Translations under genes and position numbers: made by a program
In this document: in pieces, positions 8,911 to 17,944 of the stretch
Position numbering within the stretch: the stretch's first letter is position 1
Layout of the letters: every line of letters begins with the position of its first letter
Notes under the pieces: generated by a model
Databases searched by the model: none
What the model was told of the DNA's origin: nothing
What the model saw: the letters and a program-made list of their open reading frames with translations, nothing else
NCBI RefSeq assembly: GCF_000725805.1
Contig: NZ_JOFT01000019.1
Location: 186,001 to 250,000, forward strand
Reading direction: 5' to 3'
Length of the DNA: 64,000 bases
From: Streptomyces xanthophaeus
GTDB lineage: Bacteria; Actinomycetota; Actinomycetes; Streptomycetales; Streptomycetaceae

Positions 8911-9236
8911 GGCCGTGCGCTACGGGGGCGGTACGTGGGGCGGTCGGGCCATGGGGGTGGGAGTTCTGCCCAGACGGTCCTGCCGCGCTGCGAGCTTCGC
9001 TCTTCGAGCACCGGAGACGGCCGCAGCTCTCCCCGCCGTCGCTGCCAGCAGGGGGACAACACCGCGCGTGCGATGAGAGGTTGATCCGACCGGCGTTGCC
9101 GATGGATTCCTCCAGGCAGAAAGACCGTCCTGGAGCGACCACGCCCGAGCGCGTGAGGGCGACGCCCCGCGGCCAAGGTCGATCCCCTGCCGGGCATCGA
9201 TGAGCCGGGCTGGCGGCGCGGGCGACAGGCTGGTCA
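8911..9236. other. Gap without a supported gene
   Basis: Several open frames cross this stretch on both strands, but none has a ribosome binding site or recognisable protein pattern. Confidence 0.4.
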
Positions 9237-9611
9237 ATGCCGATCAGAACGCCGCACCAATTGATGACCGTGCACCGGGGTGGGATCGTGGCCGACATGG
9301 TTGACACTCGCTCGCGACGGTACGAGGCCACCGCCCGCAGGATGTTCTGGTGCGGCGTCGCCCTGTTGCTGCTGGGACTGGCCACTCTCGCGGCGGCGCG
9401 AACGGGCAGAGCCCGATCGTGGGCGTGCGACCCGGGCTGCCGCCCGACGGAGAGCACGGCGTGGGAGGTCACCGGAACGCTGGGTGCGGTGGGCGCGGCC
9501 CTGGGCGCGCTGCTTTGCGCCGTGGCCGTTCTCATGGCCACCCTCCGCCGCCCGCCGACCCCTCCATCGTCGAGCGATCCCTCGGCCGGCTCAAGCAGCA
9601 CCGGGCGGTAA
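9237..9611 (+). CDS. Small two-helix membrane protein, unknown
   Basis: Two hydrophobic segments are visible, MFWCGVALLLLGLATLAA and TGTLGAVGAALGALLCAVAV, separated by a Cys-containing loop (WACDPGC). The start is uncertain: the ATG at 9237 or an internal ATG near 9297; neither has a strong ribosome binding site. No family was recognised. It ends just before an amino-acid-oxidase remnant. Confidence 0.45.
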   Translation: MPIRTPHQLMTVHRGGIVADMVDTRSRRYEATARRMFWCGVALLLLGLATLAAARTGRARSWACDPGCRPTESTAWEVTGTLGAVGAALGALLCAVAVLMATLRRPPTPPSSSDPSAGSSSTGR

Positions 9612-9638
9612 CCGCGCGAACGGGCACCGCCAGGCGCG

Positions 9639-10421
9639 ATGCTCAACTGCTGCGCGGAAGCCACCGATACGACCTCCGGGCATCCGGTGCCGCGGGCGAA
9701 GCCCGCGCTGGCCCGGGCCGCTTTGGATGCCTGGCCGGACTGGCTCGAAGCCCTGCGCGACGCGGACGGGCACGCGCCGTCCCTGGATTCACCGGGCACG
9801 TTCGTCGTCCTGGGCGCGCAGGCGCCCCCCACAGCAGTACGGAATTTCGACGCGGTCCAGGCGGCGCTGAAGGAGTGCGCGGAGCCGCAACAGGAGGTGC
9901 AGGCCGAAGACATCCCGGCCTGCACCCCGCGCCCCACGAACGTCCGTTCCGTGCCCTCTACCTGGAACGCGAGGGCGCTGTCGATGCTCGCGCCCTCCTC
10001 ACCGCCCTGGAGCACTGCGGACGCAGTCTGGGCGTCACCGTCGTCGACGGCCAGGCATCCCGCCTACTGACGGCGGCGGCCAACGGCACAACTACCGGAC
10101 TGCGCCTCGCCGACGGCTGCCAGATTTCCGCGGGCGCCGTCGTGGTCGCTGCCGGTGCCGCCTCCCAGCCTCTCCTGGACCAGGTTCTCGCCCACCGGAC
10201 GCCCCCGCTGCTGCACGGCACGGGCTGCCGCGGTCCAGACCCTGCGCCATACCGGGCCCGGCTTCGTCCGGGCGATCCGCACCCCCACCCGCTCCGGGGC
10301 GTGCGGCATGCACCGGGTCCCCCTCGGCATCGGGGTCGAGCACCTCGGCGCGACGAACATCGTGTGCTTCGACCCGCCCGAGGGCCCCCAGCTGGGCGTC
10401 ACCCAGTTCCTGAGCTCTTAG
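9639..10421 (+). pseudogene. FAD-dependent amino-acid oxidase (DAO/ThiO-like), frameshifted and N-truncated
   Basis: Three plus-strand frames in succession give ARAALDAWPDWLEALRDADG and SLDSPGTFVVLGA; then FRALYLEREGAVDARALLTAL, GRSLGVTVVDG and VVVAAGAASQPLLDQVL; then AVQTLRHTGPGFVRAIRTP, GMHRVPLGIGVEHLGATN. This is the order of the substrate and FAD domains of a DAO-family oxidase such as glycine oxidase. The N-terminal FAD-binding loop is absent, and frames break near 9945 and 10225. The first break does not lie in a homopolymer, so this looks like real decay. Confidence 0.7.
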
Positions 10422-11143
10422 ATCCCGCTCACCTGGGGGGTGTGATGAAGGTGACGCTCACAGGCCGCCAGCCCCCCAGCGCCTTTGCTTCAGCTTCCTC
10501 ATGGCGGCCCGGGCCATGCAGGGCTACAGCGGTGGCGAGCTCGAGCTCTCCGCTGGCGGAAGGAAGCGACTCGGGGGGAGCCCTGCGGGAGTCGGACAAG
10601 GCCTCCTCGTGACGGCCCTGGCCCGGGTGCCCCCACTCCTCCTCGCCCACCCCTTCCAGTGGGTCGCACTCCAGACTCCTCTTCGCAACGTCACGGTCAG
10701 TGAGACTACGTGCCCGGCAGAAGCGCCGCCGCGGGTCCGCAAAACACCATTGGGCGGCCGGGAACAGGCAGATGAGGACCCGAAGGCTTCGCAGTGGCAT
10801 GCTCGTTCGCCGTAGCAGGTGGCGAGGGCCTGGTCCTGCCTGGATCTGTCGAAACAGGGGGCAACGACGTTGCGCCACGACCAGGCGGCCCCGCGAACGG
10901 GCTGAACAGGTCCAGGTCAGGCCGGTGTTCAGGTGTCTCGAGTTCTCTGACGAAAAGAAGGGAAGACGATGCCCAGTATGGCCTGCCACTTCCAGTCCTC
11001 CAGGTCGCCCCAGTTGGAGGCCGGCCCCAGCCTCGTCGCCGGCGATGCGGGCGGGTCCTTGTCAGCAAGTACGCAAAGGTCGGAAGGGAATACGGGTACC
11101 AGTGTTTCCGGTCCGGTCCGGTCCGTAGGTCGGACTATTTTCG
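10422..11143. other. Non-coding or fully eroded gap
   Basis: About 720 bases with overlapping open frames on both strands but no protein-like composition, ribosome binding site or recognisable motif. Confidence 0.45.
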
Positions 11144-11677
11144 TTGACAGACGAATTGCGTCATGTGGACTGCCAACCGCAGTTCGGGGAGAGGGAAGGG
11201 CCGACATTGTCCGGAGAGCAGGATGAGGCAGTTTTTCGGTTCGGCTGGCGTGGCAGCCATTGCCCTGGCGAGCCCGTTGACGACCTGTGGTTGGCGATCA
11301 GCAAGGATCCCGACGGTACCTGGAGCCTCGACGCGTACTTCATCGGCCCCACGACACTGACGGGTGGCGCACCGCGGGCCGCCGCGTTCGCCCAGTGGCT
11401 GCTGGCCGGCCCACCCGAAGGCCGGTATGAGAAAGAGTTCATATTGGTTGACGGTGAACCGCAGAGCGGATCGCGCCGGCTCGCGGACGGTACTCGGCTC
11501 ACCGTCGAAATCCTGTTGGGCCGTGAAGAAGCGGGTGGACCCGAGTACCTCCAAGTGATTTTGACCGGCGAGATTCGCAACTACGCCTTTGCACTATGCG
11601 CACCGCTGGAATGCCAGCGGGTGCTTCGCGCTGAGCTAGAAGCCGCCGCGGCCCGACTCCTTACCTCAAGCGCCTAG
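11144..11677 (+). CDS. Hypothetical protein, about 157-177 aa
   Basis: The frame has consistent coding character, for example DDLWLAISKDPDGTWSLDAYF, AQWLLAGPPEGRYEKEFILVD and EYLQVILTGEIRNYAFALC. A TTG at 11207 preceded by GGGAAGGG is at least as good a start as the ATG at 11144. No transmembrane segment or signal peptide is seen. I do not recognise the family. Confidence 0.6.
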   Translation: MTDELRHVDCQPQFGEREGPTLSGEQDEAVFRFGWRGSHCPGEPVDDLWLAISKDPDGTWSLDAYFIGPTTLTGGAPRAAAFAQWLLAGPPEGRYEKEFILVDGEPQSGSRRLADGTRLTVEILLGREEAGGPEYLQVILTGEIRNYAFALCAPLECQRVLRAELEAAAARLLTSSA

Positions 11678-11699
11678 GTTCGCTGGCCGAGGAGCAGCA

Positions 11700-11957
11700 T
11701 CAGCCGTGTTCGCCGTCAGGGCACCTTGGTTGGATGAGAACGGAGCCTTGAGGTCGCCGAAGAGGACCTCGTGCACCGTGGGCGGCGCGATGGCTGTCGA
11801 TCGGAGACCGGTCTGTGATGCGTTCGGCGATGGTTGAAGTGGTCGTGGTGCGAATGATGGCCGGGCATCCCAGGTCTTGGGCGAGTGCGCGCGGGAGCGT
11901 GGTCTTGCCCGTGGCAGGCGGACCGGTGAGGGCGACGATGGTCGGGTGGCTATCCAC
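11700..11957 (-). pseudogene. P-loop kinase/AAA ATPase, N-terminal fragment
   Basis: The fragment starts MDSHPTIVALTGPPATGKTT, a complete Walker A motif (GPPATGKTT), followed by LPRALAQDLGCPAIIR as in small predicted kinases (zeta-toxin/AAA_33-like). After about 35 residues it loses the family pattern and changes frame; the Walker B region and lid are missing. It is a remnant. Confidence 0.6.
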
Positions 11958-12019
11958 GGTGGCAGCGCAGCACTCCTGGAAAGAGATCGCAGCAGGTCAT
12001 GACGGAGATCGGGAGACGC

Positions 12020-12235
12020 CCCGACCCTGCTTGCGGAGCTCGAAGGCGATGAAGCCGGGCGTCGTGGCCCAGCTTCTCGTGTTCGGCCGGGTGGGTACGG
12101 GCCATCGAGGCGGCGGATCGGTGTGCGACGAGGCGTTCGACGGTGAGGCCCGTGGCGGTGAACTCGTCCAACCAGGGCTGAAGGGGCTGACGCCAGTAGC
12201 GGTGCGTCCTGCCCCCGGACCAGATTGGCTGCCCC
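12020..12235 (-). pseudogene. SAM-dependent methyltransferase, C-terminal remnant
   Basis: Across two frames the reading is RYWRQPLQPWLDEFTATGLT, VERLV, ARTHPAEHEKLG and PGFIAFELRK. This is the C-terminal end of class I methyltransferases of the YWRPLQ-x-WLD type. The SAM-binding core is not present and a frameshift separates the last segment. Confidence 0.55.
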
Positions 12236-12501
12236 CGTCGGAGAGCCAGTCGGTACTCCGCGCGTTGTGCCCGTCCCCGAGGTGGTCTGGACACCGGCCG
12301 AAGAGGTGATTGTGTCCGTTGTGGGCATTGAGGACATCAGGTGTCCGCCTTGGTTCGTAGTGTGGCCGGTGAGCGTGCCCCCTTGATCGGGACGACCCGC
12401 GGTCCGCGGGGACGGGCCGGTAGGGACCCAATGCGCGGTGATCGCGACGGTCCTCCCGGCCTGTCAGGATCATCAACCGTCCGACACCACTGTGAGGGAT
12501 C

Positions 12502-13644
12502 TTGTCCGAGAAGCTGACGTGGAGCGAGATGTGCGGGCGGCGCTTGAGCCGTCATGGTTTGACCCCGCCGCTGACACAGGGCGGTCCGGCCGCTGCCGCG
12601 GCAGCGATGTGCGGCACGCACGCGCAGGTCCTGTCGGCGGCCGAGGTGTCGATCGGCCTGCGACTGCACAGCGCGACACGTACGGACGTACAGGACGCGT
12701 TGTGGTCGGACCACAGCCTGGTCAAGACCTTCGGACCCCGAGGCACCGTCCATCTCCTGCCCGCCTCCGACCTGTCCCTGTGGTGCGGCGCGCTCGGCGC
12801 GCTCCCCGCCGCCAGCCGGTCCGCGGCCGACGTACGCATCACCGAGGAGCAGACCGAGGAACTCGTCTCGGCGATCGGGGCCATCCTCGCCGACGCGGAG
12901 CTGACCGTCGACGAGCTGACCGAGGTGCTCGCTGACCAAGTCGGCTCCTGGGCCGCAGATCCGGTCATGCCGGCCTTCCAGACGAAGTGGCCACGCTGGT
13001 GGCAGATGACCGAGACCGCCGCGCACCGGGGAGTGCTGTGCTTCGGGATGAACAAAGGCCGCAAGGTCACCTACACCAATCCCGCCCGGTGGCTGCCCGG
13101 CTTCACTCCTGCGCCGCATTCCGAAGCGATCGACTGGCTCCTGGGGCGCTATCTGCATGCCTACGGGCCCGCCACACCCCAGCACTTCGCCCGCTGGCTG
13201 GCCGCCACCCCCGCCTGGGCGCGCGGCCTCTTCGAGAACAGCGATCTCACCGAGGTCTCACTCGAAGGCATCCGGGCCTGGGTCGCCGACGGCGACTCCG
13301 GACCTGGAGAGCCTGCCCAGGGCGTCCTGCTGCTGCCGCACTTCGACGCGTTCGCCGTCGGCTCACAGCCCAGGGAACTGCTCTACCCTGGCCAGGCGCG
13401 GGACCGTGCACTCGCCCGGGGCCAGGCAGGCAACTACCCCGTACTCGTGGTCGACGGCACCGTCGCAGGAGTCTGGCACCAGAAGAAGACCGGCCAGAAC
13501 GTTGCCATCACCGTCGAGCCGCTCGGCGAGCTGACCGTCCGGCAGCACAGGCAGCTCGAAGAACAAGTCGAGCGTATCGGCGCGTTCATCGAAGCCCGGC
13601 CGTTCCTCACCATCGGCACGGTCACCGTCGGCGCCCACGCCTAG
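12502..13644 (+). CDS. Winged-helix DNA-binding protein of the AlkZ/HTH_42 family
   Basis: 380 residues, the usual length of the AlkZ-like family, whose studied members are DNA glycosylases that unhook crosslinks or excise alkylated bases. Winged-helix segments include AQVLSAAEVSIGLRLHSATR, DALWSDHSLVKTFGPRGTVH and LLPASDLSLWCGAL. The C-terminal barrel contains LLLPHFDAFAVGSQPRELL and DGTVAGVWHQKK. AlkZ uses a QxQ pair, which I cannot assign with certainty here, so enzyme activity is unproven. The TTG at 12502 is taken as start because GAGGGA lies just upstream. Confidence 0.8.
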   Translation: MSEKLTWSEMCGRRLSRHGLTPPLTQGGPAAAAAAMCGTHAQVLSAAEVSIGLRLHSATRTDVQDALWSDHSLVKTFGPRGTVHLLPASDLSLWCGALGALPAASRSAADVRITEEQTEELVSAIGAILADAELTVDELTEVLADQVGSWAADPVMPAFQTKWPRWWQMTETAAHRGVLCFGMNKGRKVTYTNPARWLPGFTPAPHSEAIDWLLGRYLHAYGPATPQHFARWLAATPAWARGLFENSDLTEVSLEGIRAWVADGDSGPGEPAQGVLLLPHFDAFAVGSQPRELLYPGQARDRALARGQAGNYPVLVVDGTVAGVWHQKKTGQNVAITVEPLGELTVRQHRQLEEQVERIGAFIEARPFLTIGTVTVGAHA

Positions 13645-13903
13645 AGAGTAGGGAAAGGGTCTGTCCCGGACAGGTCAGAGTCGTGCTCGCTCTGCTGTTT
13701 CAGCCTGCCGAGGCGAGGTTGTGGACGGAGACGATGGCCCGCACGGTGTGGCGCGGAGCGCGCGCCGACTGCGGGGCACTGCCCCGCCTGCGGGCCCGGC
13801 GCCGCACCATGCCGGCCGACTCGGTGAAGGTAGGTTGATCCGCGGGCGACCCCGGCCGGGACGGCACACGCAAGGACCCCGACCGGGGTGAGGAGGAAAA
13901 CCG

Positions 13904-14440
13904 GTGAAGCGTACGAGCTCCTACGCCATCCGCATCGCCTCTGCGGCAGTGACGGTCCTGCTGGCGCTGTCGACCACCGCCTGTAGCGACAGCGGCGGCC
14001 GCAGCGGCGCACCAAAGGCCCGCAGCGGGGGACCCGTCTGGGCAGCGGGTCAAGGCGCCACCGAAGCCGCCGGGTTCATGCGCGTTCAGACACCGACCAG
14101 CGCCACCGAGGTGAAGGGGGCGGTGCAACACGGCTTCCAGGACACCACCTACCTGCTCTCCTTCGCTGCACCTACTAGCGACGCCGAGACGTTCATCGCT
14201 GACCTGCGCCCGGAGGAAGCCCTACGGGCCAACACCCCGCGCGACTCCAAGACGTACCCAACCGTCACCCCGTGGTCCCACCTCGGACTGTCAGAGCCGG
14301 AAACCCAACAGAAGGTCCGGACTGCTTCCGTCTGCCCGCCCTGCATCAAGGACGAGCGCAGGTCCACCGTCCAGTCCGTCACGATCTTCGTCCAAGACGT
14401 CGGCGACGGCCGTGCACGGGTCTACCTGAAGGCATTCTGA
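13904..14440 (+). CDS. Secreted lipoprotein, unknown
   Basis: 178 residues. A lipoprotein signal peptide with lipobox LSTTAC puts the lipidated Cys near residue 27. The start is GTG, with GAGGAGG about 7 nt upstream. The mature part contains GFQDTTYLLSFAAPTSDAET and a CPPC pair (SVCPPCIKD) that could form a disulfide or redox loop. No family was recognised. Confidence 0.8.
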   Translation: MKRTSSYAIRIASAAVTVLLALSTTACSDSGGRSGAPKARSGGPVWAAGQGATEAAGFMRVQTPTSATEVKGAVQHGFQDTTYLLSFAAPTSDAETFIADLRPEEALRANTPRDSKTYPTVTPWSHLGLSEPETQQKVRTASVCPPCIKDERRSTVQSVTIFVQDVGDGRARVYLKAF

Positions 14441-14523
14441 CGCTGCTCTCAGATCGAGCAGGCCTCGCGGGGAAGCCCTGAGCATCCGGCCAGTCACGAC
14501 TGACACCGCTCACCCTGGCCGGT

Positions 14524-15297
14524 TCAATGCACGGGGAGTTCACGGTTGGCCGCCTGCGCCGCTTTGCATTGGAGGCCGTCGGCGCTGATCACGCCTTCTT
14601 CTCCACCTGTGGCAGCTCTCTGTCGGTGAAGGCTGCGATGCTCTCCGTCGCCGGGCCGCACGAGATGGACGCAGGAGCCGGCGATGTGCTCGCTGAAGCG
14701 GTCCGAGAGGACGTCGTTGTCCCGGAAGTGGGAGTAGCCGCTGCCCTGGCGGGTCACGTCCACGGTGGTGGAGGTCGTGGCCGCCACGCCCTCGGACCAT
14801 GCACGCAGTCCGAACCGACGTTCGGCGTAGGCCGGTACGACGTTGGTGGCGCTGCCTCCGTCGGTGATGTTCCCCTGGACGTGCGAGCCGGCCGGGAGGC
14901 GTTTGCTGGCCACTGCCGCGGTGTTGAACAACTGGGTGAGGGCGGGGAGGGCGTCGATCCCGGGTGGGATCGCCCGGATGCGCCGCACGGCCGTGGAAGC
15001 CCATGCGGATCTGTGTCCGCGCCGTCAGCGGCGCCCATGACCAGTCGTGAACACCCGGATGGAACATGAGCCCCACATCCACAGCCCCGGTAGCGCGTCG
15101 TACTCCAGCAGCGGGGCCACACAACGCCCCGGCCCGTTTCCAGGCCGACCGGGGACGTCGTGTCCAGCCCGGCGATCCCCTGCTCCACCTGGAAGCCGGT
15201 CTGCTGGAGCTTCCTGGTGAGCAGTCCGGCCGCGCGGTGCTCTTCGTAGGCGAGTTCGGGGTCAGCGTGCAGGGTCCGGCTGACGTGCCACAGATCG
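14524..15297 (-). pseudogene. M20 family amidohydrolase/aminoacylase with internal deletion
   Basis: Minus-strand pieces in order are LWHVSRTLHADPELAYEEH and LLTRKLQQTGFQVEQGIAGL; VAPLLEYDALPGL; LMFHPGVHDWSWAPL and RTQIRMGFHGRAAH; then LPALTQLFNTAAVASKRLP and GNITDGGSATNVVP. This follows the M20 aminoacylase/carboxypeptidase fold. The segment between EYDALPGL and LMFHPG, which in the family carries the HACGHN metal site, is missing, and frames shift more than once. It is a dead gene, not a sequencing artefact. Confidence 0.75.
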
Positions 15298-15408
15298 TCC
15301 GCGCGCTGCGCGCAGTGGGCACGAGCCGATCCGGCCGTCCCGTACGTCGGACAGGCCCGCCGCGCAGTTGGTCTTCGCGGCGGGCCGTGGACGCGGGGAG
15401 GCGTGGGG

Positions 15409-15687
15409 TCAGGCGTGGCGGTGCGAGTGCCGGCTGCCGGCGACTACGCGGTAGAGGGCCAGCAGGATGACGGAGCCGATGATGGCGGCGATCCAGGTGG
15501 AGAGGTCGAAGAAGCCGTCGATCGAGTCGACGCCGAATATGACCTTGCCGAGCCACCCGCCGAGCAGACCACCGGCGATGCCGATGAGCATGGTGATGAT
15601 GATGCCGCCCGGGTCCCTGCCCGGCATCAAGGCCTTCGCGATGAGGCCGGCGAACAGCCCGATGAGGATCCAAGCGATGATGCCCAT
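15409..15687 (-). CDS. GlsB/YeaQ/YmgE family stress-response membrane protein
   Basis: 92 residues with three hydrophobic glycine-rich segments (IAWILIGLFAGLIAKALMPG, GIIITMLIGIAGGLLGGWLG, STWIAAIIGSVILLALYRVV), the hallmark of the transglycosylase-associated/YeaQ family. GGAGACCTTC precedes the ATG. The exact function is unknown; family members are induced by envelope or osmotic stress. It is divergent from the DUF1622 gene. Confidence 0.92.
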   Translation of the reverse strand: MGIIAWILIGLFAGLIAKALMPGRDPGGIIITMLIGIAGGLLGGWLGKVIFGVDSIDGFFDLSTWIAAIIGSVILLALYRVVAGSRHSHRHA

Positions 15688-15849
15688 GAAGGTCTCCTAC
15701 CTCGTTGTATAAAGCCGGTGTCAGTGCATCGTCTGCACCGTCGCGCGGTCTTCAAACGTCTGGGTCGGTCACTATCCGGATTCCGTGCGGCGGTCCGGTC
15801 CGGTCCGGCCCGCACGGTGTAGCCGCCGGACAGCGGTAGAGGGACCTCC

Positions 15850-16131
15850 ATGAAGCTGTCGGGAGAACTGCTGTCCGAGTCCACGCTGCGCGAGATGATC
15901 GGGTGGTTCGTCCACGTGATCGAGGCGGCCGGCGCGCTGATCATCTTGGTGGGCGCGGTGTGGGCCTTCGCCCGGTTCACCACCACCGGGATCCGCGGGC
16001 GCTCCCTGCTCGGCGAGTTCAACAAGATCCGACTGAGCCTGGGGCGCATCCTCGGGGTTCTTCGCCTCCTCCGCGGGGCAGGGCCGCACCCCTCGACCAC
16101 CCCGCGAACGGCCGCGCCCGGGTCTTCCTGA
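15850..16131 (+). CDS. DUF1622 family membrane protein, altered C-terminus
   Basis: 93 residues. The first 70 fit DUF1622: one membrane helix in FVHVIEAAGALIILVGAVWA, then FNKIRLSLGRIL. Family members continue with a second hydrophobic segment and an IRTALNYFL-type end. Here the sequence turns into a Pro/Ser/Thr-rich tail and stops, so the C-terminus is probably lost by a frameshift or deletion near 16050. Function is unknown. Confidence 0.65.
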   Translation: MKLSGELLSESTLREMIGWFVHVIEAAGALIILVGAVWAFARFTTTGIRGRSLLGEFNKIRLSLGRILGVLRLLRGAGPHPSTTPRTAAPGSS

Positions 16132-16343
16132 GCGTCAGCATGCACTCGGCGCACAGTGGCTGCGGGCCCGGCTGAGTGCGCCGTCCGAGTGGCGCCGGTG
16201 GGGGAAGGCCGATCGGTCGGCGGATCCATCGCGTGCAGCTCTCGGTGACGGGGTACGCGTGCTGCCGGCGTCTGATGCGGGCCCGTGCCCCGGACGCCCC
16301 ATGCTCCACCGGTCCACCGGTCCACCGAACGAAAGGGACGACG

Positions 16344-16482
16344 ATGACACAGAAGGAATCCCGCAGGCCGACCCCGCCCTCCGGAGCGCCGGGACACGAA
16401 GGACGGCGAGGCCGGTGATGCCGTGCGCCCCAGCTCCGATGCCCAGCGCCGGACCACCCAGCAGGGCGAGGGGAACGGGTAG
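16344..16482 (+). pseudogene. Small hydrophilic protein with one-base frameshift
   Basis: An ATG with GAAAGGGA upstream begins MTQKESRRPTPPSGAP. After a GGG run near 16390 the frame is lost, but removing one G gives DTKDGEAGDAVRPSSDAQRR then TTQQGEGNG and a stop at 16482. The composition and gly-rich end look like a small stress-type protein. A perfect hairpin follows 34 nt after the stop, as expected for a real gene end. Confidence 0.45.
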
Positions 16483-16515
16483 GACAAGTAGACGTCCATG
16501 TAGCCGGACCATGGA

Positions 16516-16544
16516 GTGGCAGAGCCCTATGAGGGCTCTGCCAC
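16516..16544. terminator. Perfect 13-bp stem-loop, probable terminator
   Basis: The arms gtggcagagccct and agggctctgccac pair perfectly around a 3-nt loop. There is no T tract, which is normal for Streptomyces terminators. It lies between the small plus-strand ORF ending at 16482 and the STAS gene ending at 16617 on the minus strand, so it can serve both. Confidence 0.75.
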
Positions 16545-16616
16545 GTGCGGCGAGTGCTTGTGGGCGGGTGGCCGGTTGGACGGCGTCAAGCCCCGGCGGA
16601 GTCGGCGTGGTGGGTC

Positions 16617-16982
16617 CTACGCTGCGGTGGCGACCGGCGCCGGGGCATCTGAGAGCGCGGCGTCGGCCACGGAGAGGGTGAGCTCGATGACCAGCCCTGC
16701 GACCCCCGTCTGCGCCTCCAGCGTCCGGCGCGTTTCAGCGGCCGTTGCGACGACGGTCAGCTGCACGCCTGCGGTGCGGCACATGCGGTGGGTTCGTACG
16801 ACGGTGCTCACCGCGGCGGGGCTCAGTGGCGCGTCCGAGAGCTCCAGCACGGCGGGTGCGGACCGGTGGGCGGCGAGGTAACCGTCGATCGCCCAAGCGG
16901 CCGAGGCCCGGCCGGCGATGTCCAGGTCGGCTGGCAAGTGGATGATCAGGACACCGTTCTCGGTCACGTTGAAGGGCAGCAC
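16617..16982 (-). CDS. STAS-domain protein (anti-sigma-factor antagonist-like)
   Basis: About 121 residues forming one STAS domain: GVLIIHLPADLDIAGRASAA, APAVLELSDAPLSPAAVSTV, then MCRTAGVQLTVVATA. The DxS phosphorylation loop of classical SpoIIAA is replaced by LSDAPLSP, so partner-switching may differ. The GTG at 16982 is preferred because AAGGAG lies 7 nt upstream; a GTG at 16988 is too close to it. Other signal proteins in the window (the PP2C phosphatase) are far away. Confidence 0.78.
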   Translation of the reverse strand: MLPFNVTENGVLIIHLPADLDIAGRASAAWAIDGYLAAHRSAPAVLELSDAPLSPAAVSTVVRTHRMCRTAGVQLTVVATAAETRRTLEAQTGVAGLVIELTLSVADAALSDAPAPVATAA

Positions 16983-16988
16983 GGACAC

Positions 16989-17291
16989 TCCTTGTCTTCA
17001 CGGCCACATCGGCTGGGTACCGTCCGGATGCCCGCGGCTCGGCCTGGTATGCGTGTTCCGTGACGGTCGGGACCGCCGACGGGAGCGGAGAAGGGCCGGG
17101 CGATCAACCCGCCCCCGGGCCGTCGTTCCGACGACACCATGCTCGGATCCGAAGAAGCGCGTCGCACCGACCTCGTGCGGCGCCGTGCCGTCAGGCCCCC
17201 GGCCCTGCCGCCGACACCCTGCGCCCCGAGGCGGCCGGGCAGCGGCCCTACTGGCAGCTGAGTGCGGCAGAGCAGGCGACGGAGGTCGGTC
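16989..17291. other. Gap without a supported gene
   Basis: It contains the 5' region of the STAS gene; no further reading frame is convincing on either strand. Confidence 0.4.
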
Positions 17292-17495
17292 TCATCCGCT
17301 GAGGGCAGGGAGGAGCTTGTCGTGGCAGGCGGTGAAGAAGGCGTCCTGGTCGGGGCCGGTCTGGCCGACGTACACCTCGTCGAACCCCGTGTCCGGGTAG
17401 GCGCGTACGGCCGTCACGTGCTCCTCGACGTCATCGCCGTACGGCACGTCGTCGGACACCTGCTCGCGGGTGACGAGCTGGCCGGCCCCAACGCG
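17292..17495 (-). pseudogene. F420-dependent LLM-class oxidoreductase, C-terminal fragment
   Basis: Sixty-seven codons ending at a TGA read EEHVTAVRAYPDTGFDEVYV, then GQTGPDQDAFFTACHDKLLPAL. This is the C-terminus of the luciferase-like F420 family (TIGR03557 type, which typically ends with GFDEVYVxQIGPDQ). No start and no upstream matching frame exist, so only the tail remains. Confidence 0.65.
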
Positions 17496-17944
17496 TACTC
17501 GCAGCAGTGGCGTTGCCTACCGCCGTACGGGTACCCCTCGCCCACGACTTCCTCCGACCGACAGTCGTAGCCGCCGCTGCCACCGCCGTCCCCTGTTCCT
17601 CCTGCACCACCAGCGGGCCCCTTCTCCTGTACCTGCGCGATCCGGGCTCACCCGCCTCGTCTGGGGGTTCTGCGCCCTCTTCTATGGCCACCGGATTCCG
17701 CAGGGGGGAGGCGGGGGACTGGCGGCGGTGGGGGGAGTCTTGTCCTTCTTGCGTGGCGAGCGAGCCGACGGAGCGCCGGTAGGCGGCCGAGGCGGCCGGG
17801 CGGCGCTCACTCGGACTGAGGCCGAGGTGCGATGGCACGTGCCTTCGCGGTGCCTCCGCCGCCATGCCCGGGCCCCCGTCTCGCTACGGGTGATGTCGGT
17901 GCGCCCGCTGCGGTGCTCATCGATCCAGGTGACGCGGAGCATCG

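Noticed and set aside
8825..10015. A 396-residue minus-strand frame over the HxlR gene end and the oxidase remnant
   Set aside because: No recognisable motif or ribosome binding site; the plus strand carries HxlR and DAO motifs in the same bases.
16176..16418. An 80-residue plus-strand protein
   Set aside because: Only the last 24 codons, from the ATG at 16344, have a ribosome binding site and coding bias; they continue after a one-base shift and are annotated as a small frameshifted gene instead.
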